DNA of 17,123 nt from an uncultured Planctomycetaceae bacterium (GCA_903921605.1 CAIXQV010000958.1:1-17123), one strand, 5' to 3'; numbered from the stretch's first letter, positions 1 to 9,338 are shown. Translations and numbers: made by a program. The notes: generated by a model from the letters alone, not told the origin.

Positions 1-1464
1 ACTCGTTTACGCGCAGTGGCTTGTGAGATTGTCAGTGCCGTCACGCGAAAAGCACTTCGCGATTATCCTGGTGTGGTGGTTCGCGGGGCGATTTGTCCTG
101 TGGAAGCATGGACGGCTATCGGACTGAACGACGCTGTTCGAGCCGTTCATCAGAAAATGGAGTCGCACAAGAATCGCCTGATTCCGGCAGAATCCCGCTT
201 TCAGACACTGCCGTTTGTGCAACCCTGTGTCCACAGTGGATTGCCGGCATCCCTGCGTTCGAATCAGTCGGATCAACCTGACGACACAAAGGCGTGTTCC
301 ACCATCGTCCACAAGAAGCTGGCTGCAGCCGATGATGGACGAGAACGCATGAACAAGCTGCTTCCCGCGGAGTTGCAGTTCTCTGCCAGCCTGTCGGACC
401 TGGACAATTGTCTCAGCTTCGAGCGACTGATTGCAGTCATTCATGCGGACGGAACTGGCATTGGAAAACTCCTGCAGGCACTTGCCCCGAAATATAATGA
501 AGGGGCTCGGTCGCATTTGCAGAAACTGCGGCTGTTCTCCATGTCTCTGGACAATGTGGCACGCAGAGCTTGTACACAGGCCCTGGAAGAGCTGGCGAAA
601 CTCGATCCTCGCGCGGCGTTACAATCTGGAACAATCAGTTCTCTTGAAGTCTCTGCGCTTCCGCTCATCGTTGGCGGCGATGATATCACGATCGTGATCA
701 AGGGCGAACTCGCGTTTAGCTTCGTTAAGCTCTTCCTGGAAGCGTGGGAGCGGCTCGTGCAGGACTGTACAGATATCGCTGACATCGCACAGGAAGTCTA
801 CCGCGTTCCGCGAATTGGCATGGCAGTGGGCATTGCTGTTGTCAAGCCTCATTTTCCGTTCTCGCTGGCCTACGAGCTTGCCGAGCAACTGGCTTCAAGT
901 GCAAAGCAACGTGTACGTACGCAGGCAAAAATGTCTGATGGTCACACGTATCCACTTTCAGTTTTCGATTTCCATATTCACCGCGCGTCCAGCCTGGATG
1001 ACCTCAGTGAGATCCGCAGTGAACTGAAGGTTTTCGAAGAAGTGGGCTCAGGCGAGAGCAAAGTTGTGCAGTCCACAAACCTCTGGGGTGGCCCCTATGT
1101 GGTGACTTCGCTGGAATCAGAAAGAATGGACGAACTTAATTCCGACAGGCGGGCAACGCTCTCAAAGTGGGCTGCAGCGCACTCTGCCAAAGGCCTCTTC
1201 GAAGTTGTCGATGCGGTACAGCAGGAAAACGACGACGGCATGATTCTGCCGAGTTCACAACTGCATGAACTGCGATCCGCTTTGTTTGAAGGACGAGCGA
1301 AGGCTGATGAATACCTCAACCTGATCAAGGCACGTTACAACGTAACGTGGGAGAACGTTCTGAGCAACGGCAGCCTGTTTCAGGAGGATTCCGGCGGGGC
1401 GGAGAAGTTCACGAGACTGCTGGATGCCATCTCGCTGACGAAGCTGCGGTTGCCGAAAACCTGA
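1..1464 (+). CDS. cas10: Cas10, large subunit of type III effector (5'-truncated by window edge)
   Basis: Cas10 is the signature subunit of type III complexes; its paired Palm domains polymerise ATP into cyclic oligoadenylate when target RNA is bound. The frame is open to base 1, so the gene begins upstream and only the C-terminal part is visible; any HD nuclease domain and most of Palm1 are outside. Visible in order: the end of the first half (VRGAICP near nt 80-100), a possible Cys/His metal site (PCVHSGLPA near nt 223-249, another Cys at about nt 295), the start of Palm2 (AVIHADGTGIGK near nt 433-468), and the cyclase motif GGDD at nt 673-684 in LPLIVGGDDITIV. Intact GGDD predicts active cyclase, consistent with the CARF nuclease gene downstream. 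It is followed after 72 nt by the fused RAMP gene, presumably in one operon. Family assignment is confident; the subtype comes from the neighbours. Confidence 0.93.
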   Translation, partial: TRLRAVACEIVSAVTRKALRDYPGVVVRGAICPVEAWTAIGLNDAVRAVHQKMESHKNRLIPAESRFQTLPFVQPCVHSGLPASLRSNQSDQPDDTKACSTIVHKKLAAADDGRERMNKLLPAELQFSASLSDLDNCLSFERLIAVIHADGTGIGKLLQALAPKYNEGARSHLQKLRLFSMSLDNVARRACTQALEELAKLDPRAALQSGTISSLEVSALPLIVGGDDITIVIKGELAFSFVKLFLEAWERLVQDCTDIADIAQEVYRVPRIGMAVGIAVVKPHFPFSLAYELAEQLASSAKQRVRTQAKMSDGHTYPLSVFDFHIHRASSLDDLSEIRSELKVFEEVGSGESKVVQSTNLWGGPYVVTSLESERMDELNSDRRATLSKWAAAHSAKGLFEVVDAVQQENDDGMILPSSQLHELRSALFEGRAKADEYLNLIKARYNVTWENVLSNGSLFQEDSGGAEKFTRLLDAISLTKLRLPKT

Positions 1465-1474
1465 TCGGCGATCA

Positions 1475-1503
1475 TGCATGTCATGGGCCAGGTCTGACAT
1501 GCA
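1475..1503 (+). promoter_or_regulatory. Inverted repeat between cas10 and the fused RAMP gene
   Basis: A perfect 9-bp inverted repeat, TGCATGTCA (1475-1483) and TGACATGCA (1495-1503), with an 11-nt loop, lies in the 72-nt gap. No T-run follows, so it is not a convincing terminator. It could be an mRNA stabilising or processing hairpin that sets subunit ratios, or an operator. It sits 20 nt before the ribosome binding site of the next gene. Confidence 0.45.
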
Positions 1504-1536
1504 GCAATTCAATGAAATCCCCAAGGGAGTTTTCAG

Positions 1537-4389
1537 ATGAGCAATAAGAACAACAACAGGCAGAATGCCTCTTCTCAAACAGATAAACATGCGCCGCCGA
1601 ATTCCGTAGCGGGCCGGACTGAGAAGCCGAACGAATCCTCTGCCCCTAACGCCAGCTCAAAAGCTGCGAAGATCGAGATTGCTGAACAGAGTCGACCATT
1701 CAGCGATGAAGGCCAGCGGCATCTCACCTTCGATCTCCAGCTCAAGTTTCTCACCGACTGGCACATTGGCTCCGGTCTGGAGGAGCCTGGCGGTGATGAT
1801 CGGCTGGTTATCCGTGACCATTTTGGATTGCCCTTTGTTCCTGCCAAAACATTAACGGCCGTGCTGCGGGACGCGGCGGAGCAGTTGGCGATCGGGACAG
1901 CACTGGAGTCCGTCCCGTTGTCGGATGAGAGCAACGATCCAACTGCGGCTGACCAGGACTGTCGGGATAAGCTGCGCAGAGATATCGTGCAGTCGCCTCT
2001 GTATCAGTGGGTGCTTTGGCTCTTTGGAGATCAGCCGACGCGGGCAGCAGAACTCCGGAATCAGGCAAGTATCCAGGGCGGACGGTTGTCGATTCGCCCT
2101 GCTCACCTGCCCGAGACCCTCTGTGAAATACTGCGACCGCTTCCCAACATCACTACGAACGCAGCAGCAAATTTGGCTCGAAGAGATCAGAGAGCAGCTT
2201 TGACGTTCTCAAAGTCAGCGACTCGCGTTGGTCGAAATGGACAGGCTTCGGATCGATCCTTGCGAAAAACAGAAATGGCTCGCAAAGGTCTGATCCTTTA
2301 CGCCAAACAGGGAGCGCTCGATCTGGAAAATCTGTCGCCTGACGAGCGGTCTTTCGCAATTCATTTCCTCAGTGCTGCCGTTTATTGTGTTGAGCGGCTT
2401 GGAGGGAAACGTCGACGTGGCGCTGGAAAGGTAAAGCCGAGCAGCAGTGGGTTGCCGGATCGCGATGCAGTGGCCGTCTTTTTTGAGAAGCTGAACGGCA
2501 AAATTCCAGCTCCGCCGATCTCGATGCAAAGTGTGTGCTCGCAAACAACTGAGACCATGCGGTCCGGCGACGAGTCTCCGGAGAGTAAGATCGGATCAGT
2601 TCCTGCAACTCCAGCCGATGATACCTGGATTGAGATCCCATTTACGATTCGACTCCGAACGCCTTTGCTGGTGGCGGATCGTGTGACCGGGAACGTGGTC
2701 CGGTCCCTGGATTATCTGCCCGGAACCATGATCCTCCCGATTCTAACCCGACTCTTGAAGGGCCGTGGTGAATACTCAGTCAGCGAACTTTTGAAGGCCG
2801 ATCGTCTGCGAATTTCGAACGCATCGTTGGCATTTCGTAAAGGCTCAGAAGTTAGAAAAGTTCGAGGCCTGCCGGTACCTGCTGCATTTCACCATGCGAA
2901 GGGTGAAGAGCAGGTTTTCAGCAAGGGCAGAGTCTCCAATCGTCTTCACGAACCTGGAAAGTTCGACGAACATCCCAAGTCGCTCCGAAGCGGGTTTATC
3001 GCTTTGACAGGAAATACGTTGCCGGTCTATGGCGTACCGAAGAGAGTTTTTCGACCTCATAACACGGTGGATGAAGAATCCCAGCGGCCCACCGAGGCTG
3101 TAGGGGGTGTTTTCGGATATGAAGCGCTGGCCGCTGGCACTGAACTGGCGGGAACAATACGAATCCGAGCCAGTCTGAAGAAAGATCCAACCGACAAAAC
3201 GGAACAATCGCAGAACGGGATTCCGGCATGGATGAATGAGTGCATTCCAGTGAACCAGTCGACAACATGTCGGCTGGGACGATCCAGTAAGGATGACTAT
3301 GGCCAGGCTGAGATAACGTTTGAAGAAAAAACTATCGAAGACCAGGGAAGTTTATCTGATAGCGGTGCTGAGACAGTCGGCGGATTTACGGTCTGGCTGA
3401 CATCAGACCTGATCCTGCGAACAGCGGCACTCAGCCAAAGGCCTGCGCAGGCACTGCTGATTGAAACGCTGGCAGAATCGCTCGGCGTGTCTGCGGCTGA
3501 TCTGGAATGTGATCAGGATCCTGAGAAACCGGACAGCTTCATCAGATACCGTCGTCATGAGTCATGGCACGTCGGCTGGTCGTTACCACGGCCTTCGTTC
3601 GTCTCCATCGCCGCAGGAAGCTGCCTGCGAGTCCGCTTGAAGGCTCCGAATTTGGTAACTCGGAAGCAACTTGCCAGACTGCAACGTGAAGGACTTGGGG
3701 AACGCCGCGCTGAAGGATTTGGAGAAATCCGGATTAACGAGCCGCTGTTAAGTCGTGCGTTGGAGAATCTCTCGTCTCCATCTGGCTGGAGTGTTCTTGA
3801 TGGCAACCCGACCTCGAGTTCCAACAGCACTGGGCAATCGGTTTCCGATCTGGCCGTCAGGGAACGCATCGATCTGATCGTCTGTCGAAAGCGGATCAAG
3901 CGAGCTGTCAGTGCCGTTCTGGAAAGTGGTCGTTCGGACTGGCCCCTTCTGAAACTACTGATGGGCAAAGATGGGCCACCTGCCTCTCAGGTGGGTGTGA
4001 TCCGCAGTGCATTGGCAGCACTCGACGGCCCTCAGGGAGCTGATTCGCGTTTGGTCAAGTTGATCGACAACCTTGAAAGACGACGTGGTGATCGATGGCC
4101 GGGAAGATCGCTGGCGATGATCAAAGAACTTGTCACGTCGCCGGACGAGATTTGGAAACGCCTGGGTTTGTGTTTTGAGCCGAGCGAGGCGGACGCAACT
4201 GATGCGGGTGGCAAGATTAATGTGCTGCCTCGGCTGGCACAGAATCCCGGTTCCACATTTAAACTTCGCCATCAGTTATTCGCCGAAGCGGTCCGGCTGT
4301 TGCTTGAATCTGCGTTTCGAAAGATTCAGCGTCAGCGTGAGGCAAGCCGTTCGGGCAAAGTGACAGCAACGACAGAGGAGACAAGATAA
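1537..4389 (+). CDS. cas7-cas5-cas11: Fused RAMP protein, probable Cas7-Cas5(Csx10)-Cas11 of a III-Dv-like effector
   Basis: A 950-residue multidomain RAMP protein, far longer than a normal Cas7 or Csx10. The start is fixed by AAGGGAG at 1523-1529, 7 nt before the ATG. Residues 1-60 are polar and probably disordered. Residues about 62-300 form a Cas7-like unit with FLTDWHIGSG, the GGDDRLVIRD loop (D87/D88 are the candidate target-cleaving Asp by analogy with Csm3), LPFVPAKTLTAVLRD and a Gly/Arg loop GGKRRRGAGKVK at 289-300. Residues about 364-735 look like a second RAMP fold of Csx10/Cas5 type (IPFTIRLRTPLLVADR, DYLPGTMILPILTRLL, and GLGERRAEGFGEI at 719-731). After a Ser-rich linker (about 750-768), residues 770-930 appear mostly helical and could be a Cas11-like small subunit. 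This order matches the Cas7-Cas5-Cas11 subunit described for type III-Dv. RAMP identity is sure; the Cas11 call is inference. Its TAA overlaps the next ATG by 1 nt (TAATG). Confidence 0.85.
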   Translation: MSNKNNNRQNASSQTDKHAPPNSVAGRTEKPNESSAPNASSKAAKIEIAEQSRPFSDEGQRHLTFDLQLKFLTDWHIGSGLEEPGGDDRLVIRDHFGLPFVPAKTLTAVLRDAAEQLAIGTALESVPLSDESNDPTAADQDCRDKLRRDIVQSPLYQWVLWLFGDQPTRAAELRNQASIQGGRLSIRPAHLPETLCEILRPLPNITTNAAANLARRDQRAALTFSKSATRVGRNGQASDRSLRKTEMARKGLILYAKQGALDLENLSPDERSFAIHFLSAAVYCVERLGGKRRRGAGKVKPSSSGLPDRDAVAVFFEKLNGKIPAPPISMQSVCSQTTETMRSGDESPESKIGSVPATPADDTWIEIPFTIRLRTPLLVADRVTGNVVRSLDYLPGTMILPILTRLLKGRGEYSVSELLKADRLRISNASLAFRKGSEVRKVRGLPVPAAFHHAKGEEQVFSKGRVSNRLHEPGKFDEHPKSLRSGFIALTGNTLPVYGVPKRVFRPHNTVDEESQRPTEAVGGVFGYEALAAGTELAGTIRIRASLKKDPTDKTEQSQNGIPAWMNECIPVNQSTTCRLGRSSKDDYGQAEITFEEKTIEDQGSLSDSGAETVGGFTVWLTSDLILRTAALSQRPAQALLIETLAESLGVSAADLECDQDPEKPDSFIRYRRHESWHVGWSLPRPSFVSIAAGSCLRVRLKAPNLVTRKQLARLQREGLGERRAEGFGEIRINEPLLSRALENLSSPSGWSVLDGNPTSSSNSTGQSVSDLAVRERIDLIVCRKRIKRAVSAVLESGRSDWPLLKLLMGKDGPPASQVGVIRSALAALDGPQGADSRLVKLIDNLERRRGDRWPGRSLAMIKELVTSPDEIWKRLGLCFEPSEADATDAGGKINVLPRLAQNPGSTFKLRHQLFAEAVRLLLESAFRKIQRQREASRSGKVTATTEETR

Positions 4390-6122
4390 TGGCCAGGATT
4401 CTTCGCAGCCGTATTGATGTGGAAGGAACGCTTGTCGCACTGGATGCCCTGCACCCGGGCTCGGGAGTGACGGACTATCGTTCTGATCTGTCGATTGCTC
4501 AGGACGGGGAAGGCAACCTGTATGCGGCAGGGACATCGCTGACCGGCGCACTGCGGGCATGGTGTGAACGACGATTCCCAGCGGAACTTGTTGAGACCGT
4601 TTTCGGCTTTCAGAATAAAGACAAGGGGCACGCATCCTTCCTGTTTGTCGAAGATGGAGTGCTGGAGGACTCGAACGGAACGCCTTTACAGGACAACCAT
4701 CCTGAAATTCGGGAACACGTGGGGCTGGATGATCAGTACGGTACGGCTGCAGCCGGAATCAAATTCAATCGAGCTGTTGTGCCGGCTGGAACGAAGATCA
4801 AATTTCACCTGTTGTTGCAGATACCGCAGACGTTTTCGGCGACGACTTCTGGAAAAGTCAGTCCCGATCATGCCCGTGCGATGTTGGCACATTTGTTGAC
4901 TGCGATGCAGTCAGAAGATGGCATCCGCATAGGAGCAGGCAAAAGCCGCGGGCTCGGACGCGTTCAGCTCACGGAATGCTCTGTCTGTGAAAGGTCATAC
5001 GGAATTTCCGGGCTCAGTTCCCGCTTGGGGCGTGCTTCGAAGAGTCAGACTGGTTCAAACGATGCGGGGCTCTCCGCAACAATCGAACAGTGGGCCGCAC
5101 AGCACACAAGGACTCATATTCCTCGAATTCGCATAGAGATTCACTGGACTCCGCAACTGCCAACCATGTCCAAAAGCAGTATTGATGGTCTGCTGGTGGA
5201 TACTGTGCCGCTGCTTGGCGCCACGAATGACGGAACCGCACCGCTCATTGCCGGAAGTTCGCTTAAGGGCATATTTCGTTCTCGAGCAGAACTCATTCTG
5301 CGAACCATCCGGAAGCGATACCAGCCAGATTGGGCCCAACGGGGCGAAGGCTATCGACAGGACAAACGTTTTCGACAGCAGCTGGGCGAGAACCTTCCTC
5401 TGATTGCGTCGCTGTTTGGCAGAAAAGGAAGTAGAGGGACATCTGACGAGAACGCCCTCGCGGCACTCAGTGTGATGGATTGTTTCTCAAAAGGCATTCA
5501 GTCGCCTCTGCGTTGGGCACAGTTATTCGAAGGTGTTACGGGTAATGCCGCAGCAGAATCAGTGGACCGCGGCGAATCAGATCATCAACTGGCGATGAAG
5601 GCAGTGCAACAGGCAAAGTTAAACGTTGGGAGACCAGGCTGGAAAGTGGCGTTCCATAACGCCATCAATCGTTGGACGGGCGGGACGGTCGATAACAAGT
5701 TGTTCCAGGTGCTTGAACCTCACTCCGAAGTATGGCATCCCTTCGTCCTGGAACTGGATCTGGATCGAATCGGCAAGACCTACTCAAACGACGGAGCGAC
5801 GGATAACGGCAACGCGGAAATGTTGAGAAAGCAGTCCCTAGTGCTCTTACTTCTGGTACTGCGAGATCTTACGAAGCAACGTATTCCAATCGGCTTTGGT
5901 GGAAATCGCGGACTGGGCGAAATTGCGGTGAGCAGCATCAATATGAAGCCAATTGAAGGGCAACCCTTTGGCTTAAGAAAACCTCTGAACACCACCGAGA
6001 CCCAGTCGCCTTTTTCGGCCTTCGAGGAAAATGACCTCAAAGATCTGAAAGAAGCCCTGGAGACAGCCTGGCAAACAATCTTGCCCCAGCCGGAACAGAA
6101 CGAGGAGCCCGCCCATGTCTAA
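4389..6122 (+). CDS. cas7-2x: Tandem Cas7 (Csm3-like double RAMP, Cas7-2x type)
   Basis: A backbone subunit of the type III-D complex that should bind the crRNA spacer region; the 577-residue length fits two fused Cas7 units. Unit 1 (about 8-198) has LHPGSGVTDYRSDLSIAQD, AGTSLTGALR at 47-56 and a Gly-rich loop RIGAGKSRGLGRVQL at 180-194. Unit 2 (about 246-517) has LLVDTVPLLGATNDG, IAGSSLKGIFRSRAE at about 287-300, SLFGRKG, and the Gly-rich loop GFGGNRGLGEIAV at 502-514. Each unit thus has the RAMP pattern of an early glycine loop, a (S/T)SL(K/T)G(A/I)(L/F)R helix and a late G-rich loop. D33 in unit 1 aligns by eye with the catalytic Asp of Csm3; the equivalent in unit 2 is less clear. The start overlaps the preceding stop by 1 nt and the stop overlaps csx19 by 8 nt, indicating translational coupling. 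Confidence 0.87.
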   Translation: MARILRSRIDVEGTLVALDALHPGSGVTDYRSDLSIAQDGEGNLYAAGTSLTGALRAWCERRFPAELVETVFGFQNKDKGHASFLFVEDGVLEDSNGTPLQDNHPEIREHVGLDDQYGTAAAGIKFNRAVVPAGTKIKFHLLLQIPQTFSATTSGKVSPDHARAMLAHLLTAMQSEDGIRIGAGKSRGLGRVQLTECSVCERSYGISGLSSRLGRASKSQTGSNDAGLSATIEQWAAQHTRTHIPRIRIEIHWTPQLPTMSKSSIDGLLVDTVPLLGATNDGTAPLIAGSSLKGIFRSRAELILRTIRKRYQPDWAQRGEGYRQDKRFRQQLGENLPLIASLFGRKGSRGTSDENALAALSVMDCFSKGIQSPLRWAQLFEGVTGNAAAESVDRGESDHQLAMKAVQQAKLNVGRPGWKVAFHNAINRWTGGTVDNKLFQVLEPHSEVWHPFVLELDLDRIGKTYSNDGATDNGNAEMLRKQSLVLLLLVLRDLTKQRIPIGFGGNRGLGEIAVSSINMKPIEGQPFGLRKPLNTTETQSPFSAFEENDLKDLKEALETAWQTILPQPEQNEEPAHV

Positions 6123-6729
6123 AACAAATGCCGTTTCCCGTCTTACACTTCATGTTCTGTCAACGAATACACTTACGTCTTTGGAAGGCTGCGTCAGGGA
6201 GTTCAAGAGTCTGGCTGCACTGTCGTCCGAGAACCTCGCCGTTGGCTGGGCGATATCGCCAGACAGTTGTGCAGCCATGCGCATGACGGATTCTGACGTG
6301 CAGCAGATGCCCTCTGATTCATCAGTGCAGGGAAAGCCCTTCGAGGTGCGATTGTTTACGAAAGACTATGACGTTCGCTGGCTGCAGGTTCGACCGGGGC
6401 TTGGAAGAGCAGCGATCGTAACTGAACTCCATGTCAACGATTCCGAGCTCGCAACATTAGGGGAAAACTGGAAGCTTGCGTGTCACGAGCAGGTCGAACC
6501 TATCAGGGATCAAAACTACCTTGTCTGGGGCAAGGTCCTCGCAAGCGTCCCCGATTCGGCATGGACAACAATGACCGATGCACGCATTGGAGAAATCCAG
6601 GTTCCCGTGAGCAACGCAAACAAAGGCCAAAGTGTTGTCTTGAAGTACGTGGAGTATCTCCACGAAGCCGACGAAGACGGGAATGTGGTCGTGTTCGAAG
6701 AGCGACTGTGTGGGTTCCTTCCACGATAA
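6115..6729 (+). CDS. csx19: Csx19 (TIGR03984-type), type III-D accessory subunit
   Basis: The 204-residue protein matches what I recall of Csx19, a small protein specific to subtype III-D loci. Recognisable parts are the FEVRLFTKDYDVRWLQV strand region at about 76-92, GRAAIVTEL at about 97-105, YLVWGKV at 135-141, DARIGEIQVPV at 155-165, and the C-terminal block YVEYLHEADEDGN...FEERLCGFLPR. Csx19 has no established catalytic motif and has been seen as a component of the III-Dv complex. The ATG lies 8 nt inside the end of the double-Cas7 gene. A 93-nt gap with no evident promoter follows. This gene, together with the fused RAMPs, is the best evidence for subtype III-D rather than III-A or III-B. 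Confidence 0.85.
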   Translation: MSKTNAVSRLTLHVLSTNTLTSLEGCVREFKSLAALSSENLAVGWAISPDSCAAMRMTDSDVQQMPSDSSVQGKPFEVRLFTKDYDVRWLQVRPGLGRAAIVTELHVNDSELATLGENWKLACHEQVEPIRDQNYLVWGKVLASVPDSAWTTMTDARIGEIQVPVSNANKGQSVVLKYVEYLHEADEDGNVVVFEERLCGFLPR

Positions 6730-6822
6730 GTCAATTTCCGGAACCAACCACGGCGAGTTTGATATTCACCTTTGGTCTGAAGCGAACGAAGTGACCAGTT
6801 TTCTTAAGCAGGAATTACGGCA

Positions 6823-9315
6823 ATGCCTGAGTTCAATGGATATCTGAAGTTTCCCGGCAATGGTCAAAAGCCCGTCCTTTGGAAGGAGGGTGACACGAAG
6901 GTGCAGGAGGTCAAGAACTCGCAGGTCGATGCATCTTTTCGGCAGGAGTTTGATGCCCTGAAGAACGCGAAACGCAGTGAACAGATTCCGATCACGTTTA
7001 CCAGTTCGGGCACGCCGCAGGCGATTCAGCGCCGTCGCCCCGTGGTTTCGCAGGCTGCCGAGCCGGAAACGGTTGCCAGAAGTGCTGGCAATCCATCGCC
7101 CGAAATGGGCACTGCAATACCCGAGCCTGCCGTGGCTCAGCCGATGACTGGATTCAACAACACGTTCAACTTCGTTCGTGCTCTTCCAAGAAATCTGGCT
7201 CGAGAATCGTCAGTCCCTGCAGGACTGGGGGACGGGATCCCTTTCGGCCATCACGCCCTTCACGAGGCTTTGTTCACTGGGACAATCCGGATCAAGGCGA
7301 CCGTAAAGACACCGCTGCTGATCGTTGATGCCGAGACTCAGCGTTCCGATTCTTCTGTTGATCAGATTCGTGGGCACTTCGAGTTTCAGATGCGGAAGGA
7401 CTCGAACGGCAACCTGTTGGTCTGTCCGACCTCTGTCAAAGGGCCACTCTCGGCTGAGTATGAGGCGATCACAAACTCGCGGCTTCGTGAATTCAGCGGA
7501 CATGATGCTCCACTGGCGTACCGCATGCAGGCGACGGAAGGACTTTCAATGGTGCCTGCACGTATCGAAGCCAATGGAGTGCGACTGCTCTTGGGGACCA
7601 CGACATTCGATGAAAGAAGAAGACGATGGGAAGTTCCAGGTAGACAAATGTACGCTGCCTGGCTGCGCATGTATGGAGAGCACCGAAACGCTTGGGGGCG
7701 ATTAGCCCAACACGGCACATTCGTCTGGGCTTACATCACCAAATGGAACCACTCTGGTCCTGATTTTCGTTTTTGGAATGTAGAAGAGCTACAGGATGGG
7801 CACTTGCCAGAACCAACAAACATACCAACGAATTTTCGAAAAGATTGGAGACGTGGCGAGATTGCTCCAAATCACCTAGGCCATTGGGTGCAGGGATACG
7901 TCTCCATCACCAACCAAAATATTGACAGAAAGCATGACGAGCGGGTTTTCTTCTTTTCAGAATCGAAGCAAATCACGGTGAACGATACACAATGGAAGGA
8001 ACTCAGCAGAAACTGGACTGCTTTGATTCAAAGCTATCAGGATTGCCACGATGAAGAAGCGGTTTGGCATCGCCCTGGCAATAAAAGAGACGCCGCTCCA
8101 GAAGATTATTTGGGTAGGGAACCCGGTCAGACAGCTTGGTCGCGACAGGTGTATTTGGACGGAAAACTAAGGAGAGATAATCGTCAGGAGCAACCGGATG
8201 CAAGAGAGTTGACAGAGGGAACTCTTTGCTACGCGCAAGTCACGGGCACGGGCCAAAACCTTCGCATTACCGGGCTCTTCCCCGTGATGATTTCACGTCA
8301 GCTTTTCCCGATGTCTCCTGAATCACTGCTGGATCAATCACTGCGCCCGGCAATGAAGTTAGAGGACTTGTCGCCAGCAGATCGTGTCTTCGGATGGTGT
8401 CGCGATAACAAGTCGGACAAACTGAAAGAGAACTCAGGAAAGCCCGGTGCATACAAGGGACAGTTGAGGATTGGAAAGATTGAGTGTTCGGAAGATGCGA
8501 TTGAACGGCTTCAACAACGAGTCTCACTTGGCATCCTGAGTACCCCTAAACCATCCCAGGCATGCTTCTACACAACGAAGGCTCCGTGGAAAGGCTTCGC
8601 AGACAAGAACTCGGGTTACAAATCTGGCGACAAGCTTCGCGGACGCAAGGTGTATCCGCATCAAAAGTTCACTGACGATTTTCCGTCATATTGGAGTTCG
8701 CAGCGATCTGGGGAAATCAATCAGGAATTCAGGTTGCCTTCCGATTCAAGGAACTCGAACCAAAACCGATCCATCACCGAATGGGTAAGAGTCGGGACTG
8801 AGCTTACGTTTACGATCCACATAACAAATCTGTCGAAAGTGGAGCTTGGTGCCTTGCTCTGGATGCTGTCGCTGGACCAGCATTACGAGGGGCACAAGCA
8901 TTTCCACAAAATGGGGGCCGCGAAGCCGTTTGGATTTGGTAGCGTTTCGATGGCAATTGAAAGCACAGATCTCCGATCTGGTGACGACTGGGCGAGATAC
9001 TACCTTTCACTTGATGCAAACGCTGACGAGGCATGTCAGCCAGAACAGGCTACACTTCGCACCGGCGCCATCGAAGCCTACAAGCACGCCGTTAAGGCAG
9101 CGTGGGGGGGAAACGTCGCAACGTTTGAAAAAGTTTCATTCATCGAAGAGTTCCTCGCAGCGGCCAGGGGCGTCGACGGGCCGGTTCATTATCCGCGAGT
9201 ATCACCATCGCCGGACCCTCGGGGCGAAAACTTTAAGTGGTTTGGTCAGGTCCCGCAGGCACTCCCATTCTTGTCCACTTCCGAAACGGCCCGGCTGCGA
9301 TACCAGAACCAGTGA
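6823..9315 (+). CDS. cas7-insertion: Large Cas7-like RAMP with internal insertion (TIGR03986-type, Cas7-insertion)
   Basis: An 830-residue RAMP protein, two to three times a normal Cas7. AGGAA near 6810-6815, about 8 nt before the ATG, supports the start. Residues 1-110 are a low-complexity tail rich in Pro/Ala/Ser. The RAMP core begins at FNNTFNFVRALPR (111-123), then GHHALHEALFTGTIRIKATVKTP split around 142-164, and CPTSVKGPLSAEYEAI (201-216). A long non-RAMP segment (about 250-500, charged and Trp-rich) interrupts it. The core resumes with DRVFGW (520-525), TFTIHITNLSKVELGALLWML (662-682) and the Gly-rich loop MGAAKPFGFGSVSM (697-710). This layout fits the TIGR03986 family that travels with Csx19, and the Cas7-insertion subunit of III-Dv. 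Whether it retains a catalytic Asp cannot be told by eye. It ends 23 nt before the CARF nuclease start. Confidence 0.84.
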   Translation: MPEFNGYLKFPGNGQKPVLWKEGDTKVQEVKNSQVDASFRQEFDALKNAKRSEQIPITFTSSGTPQAIQRRRPVVSQAAEPETVARSAGNPSPEMGTAIPEPAVAQPMTGFNNTFNFVRALPRNLARESSVPAGLGDGIPFGHHALHEALFTGTIRIKATVKTPLLIVDAETQRSDSSVDQIRGHFEFQMRKDSNGNLLVCPTSVKGPLSAEYEAITNSRLREFSGHDAPLAYRMQATEGLSMVPARIEANGVRLLLGTTTFDERRRRWEVPGRQMYAAWLRMYGEHRNAWGRLAQHGTFVWAYITKWNHSGPDFRFWNVEELQDGHLPEPTNIPTNFRKDWRRGEIAPNHLGHWVQGYVSITNQNIDRKHDERVFFFSESKQITVNDTQWKELSRNWTALIQSYQDCHDEEAVWHRPGNKRDAAPEDYLGREPGQTAWSRQVYLDGKLRRDNRQEQPDARELTEGTLCYAQVTGTGQNLRITGLFPVMISRQLFPMSPESLLDQSLRPAMKLEDLSPADRVFGWCRDNKSDKLKENSGKPGAYKGQLRIGKIECSEDAIERLQQRVSLGILSTPKPSQACFYTTKAPWKGFADKNSGYKSGDKLRGRKVYPHQKFTDDFPSYWSSQRSGEINQEFRLPSDSRNSNQNRSITEWVRVGTELTFTIHITNLSKVELGALLWMLSLDQHYEGHKHFHKMGAAKPFGFGSVSMAIESTDLRSGDDWARYYLSLDANADEACQPEQATLRTGAIEAYKHAVKAAWGGNVATFEKVSFIEEFLAAARGVDGPVHYPRVSPSPDPRGENFKWFGQVPQALPFLSTSETARLRYQNQ

Positions 9316-9338
9316 TTCAGAATACAGCGGAAAGCGAA

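Noticed and set aside
1537..9315. Type III-E single-protein effector (gRAMP/Cas7-11)
   Set aside because: The Cas7 units are spread over three proteins and Cas10 is present with GGDD, so this is III-D-like rather than III-E.
9237..9338. Upstream ATG giving a longer CARF nuclease
   Set aside because: It would overlap the preceding gene by 79 nt, and the extra 34 residues do not look like a CARF start. ATG 9339 places the first beta strand normally.
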